A stretch of 64,000 nucleotides of DNA, from assembly GCA_020633315.1 (NCBI GenBank), contig JACKDV010000001.1, positions 806,001 through 870,000 of the forward strand, in the 5' to 3' direction. Source of the stretch: Myxococcales bacterium (GTDB taxonomy: Bacteria; Myxococcota_A; Polyangia; Nannocystales; Nannocystaceae). Numbering within the stretch: position 1 is the first letter of the stretch; the number at the start of each line of letters is the position of its first letter. This document shows, piece after piece, positions 30,801-40,277 of this stretch. The notes beneath the pieces are model-generated. The model made no database searches. It was not told the origin of the DNA and was given only the letters and a program-made list of their open reading frames with translations. The translations under genes and the position numbers were made by a program.

Positions 30801-31947
30801 ACATGAAGCGCTGCAGTCGGTCGAGCTCGCCGCGCTCCCACTCGTCGCAGGCCAGGTCGCCCGGCTCGCACACCAGCGAGCGCCGGGCCCTGGCGCTGCG
30901 CTCCACCCCGTCGCGACGGCCCCCCTCGATCTCGGTGGGCACGGCCTGGTTGGGGCGCGCCCGGATCTGCCGCGGTGGCCTGCACTGGCCGGGCGCCAGC
31001 GCGCCGGGCCGCGCCTCCTGGCTGAGCACCCGCCGGATGTCTCGCTCCGACAGCGGGAGCTGGCCTCGCACCCGTACCCGCCGGATCACCCGACCCGGGC
31101 GGACGTGCACCACGATGACCCCCGGCGCCGCAGCCTGGAAGGTGGCGCGGTAGCCCACGGCGGCGAGCTGCTCGGTGAAGGCCAGCGGCAGCACGCCGCC
31201 GGCCGGGAGCACCAGGCGCTTGCGCAGCAGCTCCAGCGACTCGCCCCGGCGGGTGGTGCCCTCGAGCTCGAGATCCTCCACGCCCACCAGCAGCACCCCG
31301 CGGGGCTGGCCCGGGCGGCTGCGCAGCGCGATCACCATGAAGCTGCGCTCGGCCAGCGGCTCGAGCAGGATCTGGTAGCCGTCCTCGGCCACACGCTCGA
31401 GCACGTACTGCAGCAGGCCGCCGTCGATCCCGTCGAGCACGGCGGTGAGGGTCTCGCCCCGCAGGCGGTCGGTGGTGCGACGCTGACCGCTCAGCACCAC
31501 GCCCTCGCGGGTCCCCAGGTCGTAGAGCGCCGCGTCGACGGGGGCGAGGGGGTCGGTCAGATCGATCTCCTCGGGCTCGTCGGTGGGGAAGGGCTCGCCC
31601 GAGTCGGGCTCGATCGGCTCGGCGATCTCGCCGTCGACCGTCGCCTCCTCTTCCTCGAGCCCGAGCATGGCGTCCTCGTCGATCTCGGCCTCCACTCGAT
31701 CGACGTCGATCGGCTCGGGCTCGCCCTCGTCGCCGGGGGGCTCGCTGCCCCCTTCGGCCGAGGGCTCGGGCTCCTCCCCGAGCAGGGGCTCGTCCGCGAC
31801 CGGCTCCTCGATCACCTCGAGCTCGGCCGGCTCGGGCTCGGGCGGGGCCTCGAGCGCGCGGGCCCGTCCGGCGAGCAGCAGCCACCCGCACAGCACCAGC
31901 AAGCCCCACGGCCCCGACCATGCGCCATCGCGCCCCCGCGTCGGCAC
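27889..31947 (-). CDS. Omp85-superfamily outer-membrane protein (TamA/BamA-like)
   Basis: About 1352 residues. The GTG at 31947 is chosen because it gives a clean signal peptide (WGLLVLCGWLLLAGRARA); an in-frame TTG at 31989 overlaps the upstream gene and is less likely. After the signal comes an unusually long, very acidic Pro/Glu tract (~100 residues). Several POTRA-like domains follow (PGRVIRRVRVRGQLPLSERD, GPAYRVGEMKVTGNLTTQ, REGPRVTVRKADLVIEGNLP). The C-terminal ~370 residues form the membrane barrel (QLDGHYGFGNVFGTFC, LRGDLGWQHFIPIPRTEQRL, PGSSSSVAEVWRYFGGGTTD) and end in GRFVFDVGATF, with the terminal Phe typical of BAM substrates. It follows the TamB-like gene by 13 bases on the same strand. 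Together they should form a TAM-like system for outer-membrane assembly or lipid transport. Confidence 0.92.
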   Translation of the reverse strand: MPTRGRDGAWSGPWGLLVLCGWLLLAGRARALEAPPEPEPAELEVIEEPVADEPLLGEEPEPSAEGGSEPPGDEGEPEPIDVDRVEAEIDEDAMLGLEEEEATVDGEIAEPIEPDSGEPFPTDEPEEIDLTDPLAPVDAALYDLGTREGVVLSGQRRTTDRLRGETLTAVLDGIDGGLLQYVLERVAEDGYQILLEPLAERSFMVIALRSRPGQPRGVLLVGVEDLELEGTTRRGESLELLRKRLVLPAGGVLPLAFTEQLAAVGYRATFQAAAPGVIVVHVRPGRVIRRVRVRGQLPLSERDIRRVLSQEARPGALAPGQCRPPRQIRARPNQAVPTEIEGGRRDGVERSARARRSLVCEPGDLACDEWERGELDRLQRFMFDNGYLKGSVSLQLACGRNGQEVDLYVTLRKGPAYRVGEMKVTGNLTTQDQRWIRRVFRPKMSPVLPLPRRVTRKHIEQAKERVASEYAEPRTSPGSAARRELRLPYPGVRVDTNFDSIERSELPPGRKLPLEVDVQLGSAVNTEFLGNERVAENRLRSQLQLFQRREPPSAAAARREAAGLRRYYQSRGFMLATVEGELLEFGKGTVPPKLVFKIREGPRVTVRKADLVIEGNLPPLVADKLERSYRRNRKIEERSHFTDGHALEDLGQIITVLNDRGYLCARASMRVAFLEEGLDRAGQHAVLDPLTALDDAGSPLWLESQLDAAGIQALRGDRDKGGLSRAGLFVRIEVVPGPRVVTSELEEVRYLEQTIPGSRETQGLPVLDHGAWGKPRMLRDGPLRRPGAADPGDVPIDLTLDRDVERDIVTRYRASGYPLADAELRWRYTDKSGQVHRVAQAERLTSPEVGLCQEQADQPGAPVDVEIAVYEGRSGRFGTTLLRGNFKTNRRPLMRAKTWEEGDTYDRRRVEETRRRIEGIGVTEGVQIREQEVGCHLEDEEDQCVVHEVITITESKDRALDVAGGIGGATLDPLYVFLRPTLPNMLGTGWDLQLDGHYGFGNVFGTFCSEENCYERSGRASLIRRRILGSPLTFELTGQVQQRVTPARGEIDSALGQLRFSLPVGEHWQIYAGYLAQVANVSKDVVKPVLGNETGCSNPDPGDTLCRPPNRGEAIVPDRTGAVQAGAVWQKVDNAFNPDKGFILTLEGLFATPSLGTDWWLRGDLGWQHFIPIPRTEQRLSFRYSLRYGHIFTLPGLPGSSSSVAEVWRYFGGGTTDLGIRGIEPQTMLVDVERIQGPYGTARLEPTAQGGHIRALGTVALQVVSIQNFLGGKLAHSAFIDAGVLTQRWSQVVPGRDIRRSVGLNFVKWDIRIVTVSVGYAVLVPDRIIPGGNVGPTDDRNGRFVFDVGATF

Positions 31948-31960
31948 GCGGGGGCCGGGG

Positions 31961-34900
31961 CTACCGCAGGCTGGGGATCTCGAAGTCAACGCGGAACTCG
32001 ACGGTGGTCTGGCGCAGGGGATCGAAGATGATGCGGTTGTTGAGGTAGGACCGGATGTCGCGCGAGACCTCGAAGACCAGCAGATCGATGGCTTCGAGCT
32101 GGAAGGTGAGCTCGCGGCTCTGCTGGAGCAGGAATCCCGGGTAGCCGCGAGTGTAGTCGAGGGCCGCGGTCCCGTGTACGTAGTCGAAGTCCAGCCACTC
32201 CTCGGGGGTGGCGACCTCGAGCTCGGGGCCGATCTGCCCGAGCCGGAGCCGCACGTCGGGCACGTAGGGGCCGAAGCGGGGGGCGGCCTCCTCGATCTTG
32301 CGGCCGAAGTCGAACTCGGTCACGTGGCCCACCACCTGGAGCGGCTTGCGGGCGTTGGCCAGGCCGCCGCCGCCGGTGCGCTGGACGGTGAGGGCCGAAT
32401 TCTGCACGTCGCCGGCGCCGAGCACGAGGTAGTCGAGGCAGCCGCGCTGGGTCTCCACCGCGCCGCTGGTGTCGCCCTCGGCGATGCACTTCCAGGTGAT
32501 GGCCTCGGGGGTGCCGCCCAGCAGCAGGTACACCTGCCGCGGCGTGTCGTCGATGTAGACCAGCTCGCGACGCAGCGCGAGCACGTCGACCTCGGCGTCC
32601 TCGAGCTCGCGCAGCAGGGTGATCCGACCGCGCTGGATCTCGTAGGTGCCGGTGAGGAAGGGGATGTCCACGGTGCCGCCCGGCTCCACGTCCACCCGCC
32701 CCGTGAACTCGGGTCGCTCGTAGGTGCCGGTGATCTCCATGATCGCATCGGCCTCGACGCCGTGGGCCACGTTGTTCTCCAGGCGCAGCGGCGAGCTGGT
32801 CTCGACCCGCAGGTCGAACTGCAGGTCGCGGATGATCTCGGGGGGCGGGGCGCTGGGCAGCTCCACGTCGTCGGTGAACGCCAGCATCTCCACGCCCTGC
32901 ACGGCGTCTTGCACGTAGCGGGCCCGCGCCACGTCGACGCCGCCCGAGACCACCAGCGGGATCCCGCCCTCGAAGGTGATGGCGGAGCTGCTGAGCTCGG
33001 CCTCGTACACCGGCCGGCCCCGTTGGTCGTAGCCGCGGTAGGGCACGTCCTCGAGGGTGAGGGTCACGCCGGTGCCGTCCACCGAGCGGAAGTCTGGGCT
33101 CAGGTAGGTGGTGCCCCAGGCCAAGGCGGTGCCGCGGGGGCCGATCTTCGCGCGCAGGGCCTCGGTGGGGCGCTCGGAGCCGCGGGCCCCTCGCTCGCCG
33201 CCCACGTGGATCGCCAGCGAGCCCGGGGCCAGCTCGAAGGGGCAGCGCTCGGGGGTGCACAGGGCCACGTCCACGGTGCCGTCGACGAGCTCCACCGGGG
33301 GCAGGCCCTCGTCGAGTTCGAGGGTGAGGGTCTCGCGGCCCACCTTGATCGAGCCCGCGGCCTGCTCGAGGGGCTCGGGATCGTCGACGTTGCCGCGGGC
33401 CACCAGGCGCGCCACCTCGAGGCCGCCGGCGGTGGCGATGGTGTCGCCGTAGAGGCCGTTGATCAGGCGGTACCCCACCGTGCCGTGGGCCGCCAGACCG
33501 TAGGTGCCCTCGCAGGGGCCACGGAACGCATAGCCGGTGTGCTCGTCGCGGACGGTGCCGAACTCGAGCTCGTCGCCCATCACCGCGAGCTTGCCCGTGG
33601 CGGCCAGCCACTGCTCGTCGATGCGCAGGTCGAGATCGCGGATCGTCAGCGGCAGCTCGGTCTCACCGAGGTGGAGGCTCAGGCCCTCGCTCTCGCCCTT
33701 CGGACCGTCGGGCAGGGTGACGCGCCCCGAGATCCGGGTCTGGGCGGCGGGACCGGTGAGGGCGAGGTCCACGTCGAGGCGCCCCTCGGCCTGGCGCAGC
33801 ACATCGGAGCCCAGCAGCTCGGCCACCACCCCGAGATCGACCGCGCCGTGCACCTCGGCCCGGGCGGCACCGTCGGGCGGCGCGGGCTGATCGAGCGAGC
33901 CCAGCTCGGGGGCGCGACACACCTGGGACGAGCGCTCCGAGGCCGTGCCCGCGTCGGGGGGTGGCTCGGAGAGATCGAGATCGCCGGTGAGGGTGAGCTG
34001 GGTGGGGGTGACCCCGCCCGTGCGCCACGCCCACGGTCGATCGAGCACGATCTTGGGCCAGTCGATGCTGGCCTCGAGCGCGCTGGCGGTGCACAGCACC
34101 CCGGGATCCTGGCAGGGGTCGGCGGTGGTGGGCTCGCGCCCGCTCACCCAGGCCCCGTCGAGCTGCAGCGAGATCTCGAGGCTGCGCTCGGAGCGATGCT
34201 CGTCGAGGCAGTCGGAGATCATCGCGGCCCCGGGATCGCAGGTGAGCACGTGGGCGCCGAGCTGGTCGAGGCGCCCGGTGATGGTGGGGGCGTTGCCCGT
34301 GCCGCGGTTGAGGCCGCGCAGCAGGGTGTCCAGCGAGATCCGATCGAAGCGGACGTCGACCTCGGCGTCGAGCGGCGGCAGCCCGCTGTCCTTCTTCCGG
34401 CGGGAGCGCGGGGTCTCGCCCAGGGCCACCACCGCGTCGAGGGTCCACTGGATCCCGCCCGCGCGCCCCTCGGGGGTCCGCAGCTCGCCGCCCACCCGCA
34501 GCTCGCGGTGGCTGGCGAGCGGGCCGTTGGCGGGGAGGTCCTCGCTGGTGACCTCGAGCAGGCCGTCGCCCAGCGCGATGCCCTCGGCCGAGAGCCCCGA
34601 GAGCTGCACGGTGCCGCCCACCGCGGGGCGTCGCATGGTGCCGCCCACCACCAGCGAGGTGCCCCGGCCGATGCGGCCGCGCACGGGCACGTCGGCCTCG
34701 AGCAGCCGCGCCACCAGGCGCAGCGGCACGCCCTCGGCCTCCACCTCGAGATCCAGCGCGGGATCGGAGCTGAGCCCCACGCTGCCCTTGGCGATGATCC
34801 GGCCGATGGGGACGGTGACGTCGGGGGCGTGGAAGGGGCTGATCGAGCGATGGACCGGCAGCTCGAGGCGGTGGATGGTGAGGGACTCGGGGCCGAGCGA

Positions 34901-37843
34901 GAACTCGACCTCGGCGTTGCGGTAGCGGGTGCCGCCGAAGCGCAGCTCGGGCACCAGGGCCCGGCCCCGCACCTCGAGGCGGGACAGCGGCTGGGCCCGT
35001 CCCTCGGCGTCGCCCAGGGTGAGCTCCACGTCGGCGGTGCCGCTCAGCTGCGGGTCGACCAGGGTGGCGAGCTCCACCCCGCTCAGCGCGATGGTGGCCT
35101 TGATCTTGGGATCGCCCCGCAGCTCGCCGTTCTCGAACAGGGTGACCTCGGCGTGCACCGAGCCCTTGCCGCCGTAGATCTGGGCCTTGGGCGCGTCGAC
35201 GGTGAGCACGCCCTTGCGCATCGACATGGCGGCGGTGGTGGCCGTGCCGCCCTGGAAGGCCAGGCCGCTCACCAGGAGCTGGCCGTCGCGTCCGTTGGGG
35301 GCCATCGTGGCCCCGGAGACGGTGATCTCGGCGTCGAGCACGTCGAAGTAGGGATCGATGCCGAAGGCGCGGGCGAAGGCCTGGCCGTCGTCCACGTCGA
35401 GCGCGAGGTGGGTGGAGTCGAGGTGGGCCAGCGTCCCGTCCACCCCGCCCGAGGTGCGCAGGGTGGTGCCGTCGGTGCGCACCACCAGGCCGTCGAGATC
35501 GATGTGGCCATCGGCGTCGATCACCACGGTGCCGTCGGCCCGCAGGCGCCGGGGGATCCCGTCGTCCTGGGGACCGCGATCGCGGACCACCCGGACGTCG
35601 GTGAGCTCGAGCCGAGCCAGGCGCATGGTCAGCTCGTCGTCCTCGGGCTCGGTGGTGGGCGCCAGCTCGGCCTCGGCCTCGTCGACGATGGGGGCGGGCG
35701 CGACCGTGGGGTCGCCTCCCTCGTCGCTGTCGTCCTCGGGGAGCGGCGGCCCGATCTCCAGGGTGTAGAGGTCGAGGCGACCGTCGGCCTGACCGGAGAG
35801 GGTCTGGGCGATCTGCGGATCGTCGGGGGAGAGCTGGGCGGGGTTGACCCCCACCAGGTCCAGCGGGGCCGCGATGAGGAAGGACTCGTCGTCCTCGGGG
35901 AACACCACCAGCGCGCCCTCGTCGGCCATGGGATCGAGCGCGAAGCTGCCGTCGAGCGCGGTGCCCTCGAAGGTGTCGAAGTGGGCGACCAGGCGGCGGG
36001 CATCGGCGGGCAGCGTCTCGCGCCAGCGGTCGGGCAGGGGGGCCTGCTCGATCGACACGCTGAGCTTGACGTCGTCCATCGTCCACGCCGGCTCGCCCAG
36101 CAGGTCGAGCGCCAGCCCCTCGCCGGCGAGGTGGTAGCGCGGCTCGGTCAGCGGCCCCTCCACGCGCCCGCGCACGGTGGCCCCCTCGGCGGCCATGATG
36201 GTGCCCCTGGCCAGGCCGAGCTGCTGCTCGAGGTGCGAGGCCAGCTCGGCCGGATCGCGGCTGAAGGCGTCGAGCTCGGCGCGGGCGAAGGTGCCCCAGC
36301 TCACCACCGCATCGAGGGGCAGGGGCTCGTGGGCGGTGAGCTCGCGGGCGAAGGCGTCACGCAGCCAGCCGTGCAGCTCCAGCGGCGAGTCGGCGGCCAG
36401 GCCCTGGGCGTCGAAGCCCACGTCGCCCAGCGGCGCGTCGTTCAGGCCGCAGGCGAGGCGATCGATCCTCATGTTGGTGAACGGCACCTCGATGTCGTCG
36501 AGCTCGAAGCTCCCGGTCACGCCCATGCCGTCCACGTCGAAGCGCAGGGGCAGGCGCGGAGGGGTGCCCTCGGTCGGGCTGGGCGCGTCGTAGGCGAGCA
36601 CGAAGCCCAGGTCGCGCAGATCGGCGATGGTGCGCCAGCCCTCGAGGCCGTGCATGAAGTCGACCGAGAGGCGGGCGCGCGCGAGCTGGGCTCGATCCAC
36701 GCGGAAGCTGATCCCGCGCACGTCCGGCTCGGGGGGCTCGAGCGGGCGGAAGGCGTCGATGAGGCTGAGCAGGGTCCGGGTCTCGCCCTTCGCGGTGACG
36801 TCGTCGTACTCGCGCACCACGAACCATGCGTCGTCGTCCGAGCGCACGGAGCTGAAGTGCAGCAGCCAGGGGATCTCGAAGGTGGTGGGGACGCCCAGGC
36901 GGTTCCACGGGATGATCTCGTGCAGCACGAGGTCGGCCTCGAGACGCCGGGCCCACGCGGTCCGCTGCTTTCGCTGGCCGCCGTAGCTGGCGTAGGGCTC
37001 CCAGATGGTCACGTCCTCCACCACCACGTGGTGGGGCTGCCCGGTGACGAGGTCCACGATGAGCGAGGGCGTCCAGTGGATCGAGCCCATCTCGAGCTCG
37101 CCCTCCACCAGGCCGCTGATGCGAGAGCTGACGAAGCTGCCCAGGCGCTGGTCGTTGAAGAACAGGAAGGCACCCACGTAGAGCGTGGTGAGCAGCAGCA
37201 TCAGGCCCATCACCAGGCGCAGGGGCAGCGTGACCAGCAGGAAGCTGGCGATGGGATAGCGGCGCTTGCGGGGCGGGGCCGAGGCGGCGAAGAGCAGGAA
37301 CTGCGGGTGCAGCTTGGCGAGGCCCTCGGGGTGGGCGAGGGCCTCGTTGATCAGGGCGTCGCGGAGCTGCTCGAGGCCGCGGGCCTCGCGGGTGGCCTCG
37401 GTGGTGAGGGTGGCGCCCGGATCGGGCGGGGCCCACTGCCCGGCCAGCCGCGCTCGCACCAGCCGGCGCGCGTCGGGATCGACCTGGCCCAGGGCGCGAC
37501 GCACCAGCGACGGCATCACGTGGGGCGGACGCACGCGCGGCGGGGGATAGCGCCAGCGCAGGCGACGATGGCGGGCGATCGCATCGAGCTGGGCCAGCCG
37601 GCGGATGATCCGACGCATGGCCCGCTGCTGCGCTCGTCGCTTGGGTCGCACGCGCCCCACCACGCGACGGCGGTCGAGCTCCTGGTAGGCCTCGAGCAGG
37701 ATCGCGAGGTTGGGGCCCTCGGGGTACAGGTAGCGAAAGCGCGGCGAGGCGGTCCAGCGCTCGAGGAGCTCCCGCCCGTCGGCGAGCAGGTCGAGCTCCG
37801 CTTGGGGCGCGGTGGGATCGCCCTGGGCCTTCGAGAGGGACAC
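31961..37843 (-). CDS. TamB/AsmA-like translocation and assembly protein (DUF490)
   Basis: A 1960-residue protein that should span the periplasm from inner to outer membrane. A membrane helix lies at ~197-229 (VTLPLRLVMGLMLLLTTLYV). Before it is an Arg-rich cytosolic extension of ~195 residues, which is unusual; most TamB proteins begin with the helix. The long middle is repetitive beta-sheet, as in the lipid-carrying beta-taco groove. The conserved C-terminal TamB domain is clear: GTYEIQRGRITLLRELEDAE, VYLLLGGTPEAITWK, YLVLGAGDVQNSALTV, FDFGRKIEEAAP, RLRLGQIGPELEVATPEEW, and a final barrel-like VEFRVDFEIPSLR. The GTG start at 37843 follows the M28 peptidase stop by 57 bases. The Omp85 partner gene follows directly. 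Confidence 0.92.
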   Translation of the reverse strand: MSLSKAQGDPTAPQAELDLLADGRELLERWTASPRFRYLYPEGPNLAILLEAYQELDRRRVVGRVRPKRRAQQRAMRRIIRRLAQLDAIARHRRLRWRYPPPRVRPPHVMPSLVRRALGQVDPDARRLVRARLAGQWAPPDPGATLTTEATREARGLEQLRDALINEALAHPEGLAKLHPQFLLFAASAPPRKRRYPIASFLLVTLPLRLVMGLMLLLTTLYVGAFLFFNDQRLGSFVSSRISGLVEGELEMGSIHWTPSLIVDLVTGQPHHVVVEDVTIWEPYASYGGQRKQRTAWARRLEADLVLHEIIPWNRLGVPTTFEIPWLLHFSSVRSDDDAWFVVREYDDVTAKGETRTLLSLIDAFRPLEPPEPDVRGISFRVDRAQLARARLSVDFMHGLEGWRTIADLRDLGFVLAYDAPSPTEGTPPRLPLRFDVDGMGVTGSFELDDIEVPFTNMRIDRLACGLNDAPLGDVGFDAQGLAADSPLELHGWLRDAFARELTAHEPLPLDAVVSWGTFARAELDAFSRDPAELASHLEQQLGLARGTIMAAEGATVRGRVEGPLTEPRYHLAGEGLALDLLGEPAWTMDDVKLSVSIEQAPLPDRWRETLPADARRLVAHFDTFEGTALDGSFALDPMADEGALVVFPEDDESFLIAAPLDLVGVNPAQLSPDDPQIAQTLSGQADGRLDLYTLEIGPPLPEDDSDEGGDPTVAPAPIVDEAEAELAPTTEPEDDELTMRLARLELTDVRVVRDRGPQDDGIPRRLRADGTVVIDADGHIDLDGLVVRTDGTTLRTSGGVDGTLAHLDSTHLALDVDDGQAFARAFGIDPYFDVLDAEITVSGATMAPNGRDGQLLVSGLAFQGGTATTAAMSMRKGVLTVDAPKAQIYGGKGSVHAEVTLFENGELRGDPKIKATIALSGVELATLVDPQLSGTADVELTLGDAEGRAQPLSRLEVRGRALVPELRFGGTRYRNAEVEFSLGPESLTIHRLELPVHRSISPFHAPDVTVPIGRIIAKGSVGLSSDPALDLEVEAEGVPLRLVARLLEADVPVRGRIGRGTSLVVGGTMRRPAVGGTVQLSGLSAEGIALGDGLLEVTSEDLPANGPLASHRELRVGGELRTPEGRAGGIQWTLDAVVALGETPRSRRKKDSGLPPLDAEVDVRFDRISLDTLLRGLNRGTGNAPTITGRLDQLGAHVLTCDPGAAMISDCLDEHRSERSLEISLQLDGAWVSGREPTTADPCQDPGVLCTASALEASIDWPKIVLDRPWAWRTGGVTPTQLTLTGDLDLSEPPPDAGTASERSSQVCRAPELGSLDQPAPPDGAARAEVHGAVDLGVVAELLGSDVLRQAEGRLDVDLALTGPAAQTRISGRVTLPDGPKGESEGLSLHLGETELPLTIRDLDLRIDEQWLAATGKLAVMGDELEFGTVRDEHTGYAFRGPCEGTYGLAAHGTVGYRLINGLYGDTIATAGGLEVARLVARGNVDDPEPLEQAAGSIKVGRETLTLELDEGLPPVELVDGTVDVALCTPERCPFELAPGSLAIHVGGERGARGSERPTEALRAKIGPRGTALAWGTTYLSPDFRSVDGTGVTLTLEDVPYRGYDQRGRPVYEAELSSSAITFEGGIPLVVSGGVDVARARYVQDAVQGVEMLAFTDDVELPSAPPPEIIRDLQFDLRVETSSPLRLENNVAHGVEADAIMEITGTYERPEFTGRVDVEPGGTVDIPFLTGTYEIQRGRITLLRELEDAEVDVLALRRELVYIDDTPRQVYLLLGGTPEAITWKCIAEGDTSGAVETQRGCLDYLVLGAGDVQNSALTVQRTGGGGLANARKPLQVVGHVTEFDFGRKIEEAAPRFGPYVPDVRLRLGQIGPELEVATPEEWLDFDYVHGTAALDYTRGYPGFLLQQSRELTFQLEAIDLLVFEVSRDIRSYLNNRIIFDPLRQTTVEFRVDFEIPSLR

Positions 37844-37900
37844 GGTTCGGGTCGAGCGTAGCAGGGCCGACCAAGCGGCGCGAAACGGCGGGATGGCCCG

Positions 37901-40159
37901 CTAGAGCGAAGCCCGGGTGCCGATGCAGGCCATGTCGCCCCACTGCACCGGGATGGCGTCGGCGTCCCGAGCCGCTGCGATCGCACGCGCCGAATCGGGG
38001 AGCCCGGCTACGCAATCGACGACGGTGAGCTCGACCGGATCGGCCCCGCGGGGCTCGAGGACGATCTCGACCCCCTCGGCGGGCAAGCCGAACAGCAGGA
38101 GGCGGCCGCGGGGGTCGGCCGTGGTGGCGACCGGCTGGCCGCTCACGGTGACCGCGGCCAGGGCCTCGGGAGGGACCTGGAGCACGGCTCGGTCGGCGCC
38201 GCGCGGCGAGTGCAGCCGGGCCCGAACCCGGCGCCCCTGGGGCAGGGGCTCGCGGGAGAGCACGCGCAGGACGGGGGCCGGAGCGGTCCCCGGGACGCCG
38301 GCGATGCCGAGCCCGCGGAAGTCGACCCACGAAGGCATGGTGTCCCGGGCGTCGGGACCCAGGGCGGCGGCGAGGGGCGGCGCCATGCCGTCGGTGGTGA
38401 TGGCCAGCACCTGGGCCTCGCCGGTGGCACGATCGTCGTAGTGCACCAGCGAGACGCGACGGGGAGCGTCCGCGTCGTAGACGGGCACGATGCAGGCGGC
38501 CACCAGCGCCGCCGCGATCGCCAGGCCCAGGATGCGTGGGGGCCAGGGGCGAGCCGGGCCCGGGGGGCGCACGAGGCCGGGGAGCACCGCGCTCAGGCCC
38601 ACCGCCATGGGCACGGCCACCGCCGGGGCGAGGGCGTAGCCGAAGGCGTCCTCGAGGGCGAGCGAGAGCTGGGTCCACATGGCCACGAAGGGGAGCGCGC
38701 CCATGGCCAGCGCGAGGCCCTCGTGGCGCGGCCACAGCAGCGCGCCGGCCAGGCCGAGCCCCATCGCGGCCACGGGGATCACCAGCACGGCCGACGCTCC
38801 GGGCACTGCGGCCGCGAGCGCCACGGTGGCTGCCCCCCAGGCGATCGCCACCCCGAAGGCCAGCTCGAGCGTCCGTGCCCCGCGACCCAGGCCCGACCCG
38901 AGCGCCCCGGCGATGCCCGCCGCGCTCAGCCACAGCGCCAGCCGCAGGGGCAGGGGATGGGCGTGGGCCGGCGTCGGCTGCCCCTGCACCGCGGCCACGA
39001 GCAAGGGCAGCAGCAGCGCCGCGCCCGTCGTGAGCAGCACCAGCCCCAGCACCCCCACCACGCCCAGCGGAGTGCGAGCCAGGCGAGCTCGGCCGCGTCG
39101 ACGGGCGAGCGCGAGCAGCCCGAGCAGGACCCCCAGCAGCGCCAGCGGCAGCGCGGTGGCCCAGGCCGCGGGCCAGCGCAGCACGAGCAGCCCCAGCAGA
39201 TCGGAGTAGATCGCATCGTCGCCGGTGGGCAGGGGCAGGGGGCCGTCGGCCAGCGCGCGGACCGAGGCCAGCACGCTTTGGCCCTGGTGCTGCACGCTGC
39301 CGGGATCGAGGTGGGCCAGGTCGTCCAGCGGCGTGTGGTAGCGGCCCACGCCTCCCACGAAGGCGAAGTTGAGCCCCGCGTAGCCGGCCTCGAGGAAGAT
39401 GGTGAGGTCGGTGTCGTTGGGCATCCGGCGGTAGACCTCGACGGTCAGCGAGGTGGCGGAGGGCCGCGGGAGCTCGCCGAGCACCTCGGCCATCAGGGCG
39501 CCGTTGCCCTCGCTGGTCTGGAACAGCGACGACGAGCCGGTGGTGCCGCGGGCCTCGGCGTTGACCACCACCGCGGTCTCGCGCGCGCGCGGGTGCTGCT
39601 CCACGAAGGCCTTGGCGCCGAGCAGGCCCCTCTCCTCGCCTTCGTCGATGAGCAGGCGCACCGAGTGGGCGGGGCGATCGCCGGCCAGCAGCGCCCGCGC
39701 CACCTCGATCGACAGCGCCACGGCGTGCAGATCGTCGGCGACCCCCGGCCCCGCGTGCACCGAGTCGTAGTGGCTGGTCAGCAGCACCACGGGTCCGCCG
39801 GGCTCGGTCCCCGGGACGTCGGCCACGAGGTTCACCACCGGCGCGCACACGATGTGGCGGCACGACATCGCATGCTGGCGCTCCACCGTCAGCCCCAGCG
39901 CCCGCAGCTCGGCCTCGATGCGATCGGCCACGGCAGCGTTGGCCGGCGTGCCCACGCCGTGCGGGGAGGGGTCGCCCACGATGCGCTCGAGCACGGCCAT
40001 GGCTCGCGCGGCCGAGAACTCGGTCGCCGACGCATCGACCGGCGCGGGAGCGGGGGGCTGGGCGCGCAGGCCGGCGAAGGCAACGACCAGCGCCACCAGG
40101 AGCCACAGCCGCAGCGAGCCCAGCGGGCGCGGGGCAGGGGGATCGGGGCGGTCGGACAT
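37901..40159 (-). CDS. M28-family metallopeptidase with C-terminal membrane domain
   Basis: A 752-residue membrane aminopeptidase-like protein, similar in layout to ER metallopeptidase ERMP1/Fxna. It starts with a signal or anchor (LGSLRLWLLVALVVAFAGLRA). The M28 domain follows with its zinc-binding set: SHYDSV (His), GVADDLHAVA (bridging Asp), DEGEERGLLG (catalytic Glu and ligand Glu), NAEARG, and YHTPLDD (His). From ~320 onwards there are multiple hydrophobic helices (LGLLVLRWPAAWATALPLAL, GVVGVLGLVLLTTGAALLLP, and others), then a beta-rich C-terminal domain. The ATG at 40159 is chosen over a GTG four codons earlier. It lies upstream of tamB/tamA on the same strand and is divergent from a sigma gene. 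Confidence 0.92.
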   Translation of the reverse strand: MSDRPDPPAPRPLGSLRLWLLVALVVAFAGLRAQPPAPAPVDASATEFSAARAMAVLERIVGDPSPHGVGTPANAAVADRIEAELRALGLTVERQHAMSCRHIVCAPVVNLVADVPGTEPGGPVVLLTSHYDSVHAGPGVADDLHAVALSIEVARALLAGDRPAHSVRLLIDEGEERGLLGAKAFVEQHPRARETAVVVNAEARGTTGSSSLFQTSEGNGALMAEVLGELPRPSATSLTVEVYRRMPNDTDLTIFLEAGYAGLNFAFVGGVGRYHTPLDDLAHLDPGSVQHQGQSVLASVRALADGPLPLPTGDDAIYSDLLGLLVLRWPAAWATALPLALLGVLLGLLALARRRGRARLARTPLGVVGVLGLVLLTTGAALLLPLLVAAVQGQPTPAHAHPLPLRLALWLSAAGIAGALGSGLGRGARTLELAFGVAIAWGAATVALAAAVPGASAVLVIPVAAMGLGLAGALLWPRHEGLALAMGALPFVAMWTQLSLALEDAFGYALAPAVAVPMAVGLSAVLPGLVRPPGPARPWPPRILGLAIAAALVAACIVPVYDADAPRRVSLVHYDDRATGEAQVLAITTDGMAPPLAAALGPDARDTMPSWVDFRGLGIAGVPGTAPAPVLRVLSREPLPQGRRVRARLHSPRGADRAVLQVPPEALAAVTVSGQPVATTADPRGRLLLFGLPAEGVEIVLEPRGADPVELTVVDCVAGLPDSARAIAAARDADAIPVQWGDMACIGTRASL

Positions 40160-40277
40160 CGCGAGCCCCACGGTACACCCACAGCGCCCATCCCGCGGGT
40201 CCCGCGGCGAGGGGCCCCAGGGCTAGAATGCCCGTGATCCCATGCGGTTGCCCGTCCGCCGGCGCGGGCGCGAAAAA

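Noticed and set aside
31583..37861. A 2092-codon open frame on the plus strand opposite the TamB-like gene
   Set aside because: It is a mirror of the GC-rich TamB coding sequence: composition is dominated by His, Gly, Glu, Ala and Val without domains, signal or repeats of its own, while the minus strand shows a clear TamB C-terminal domain.
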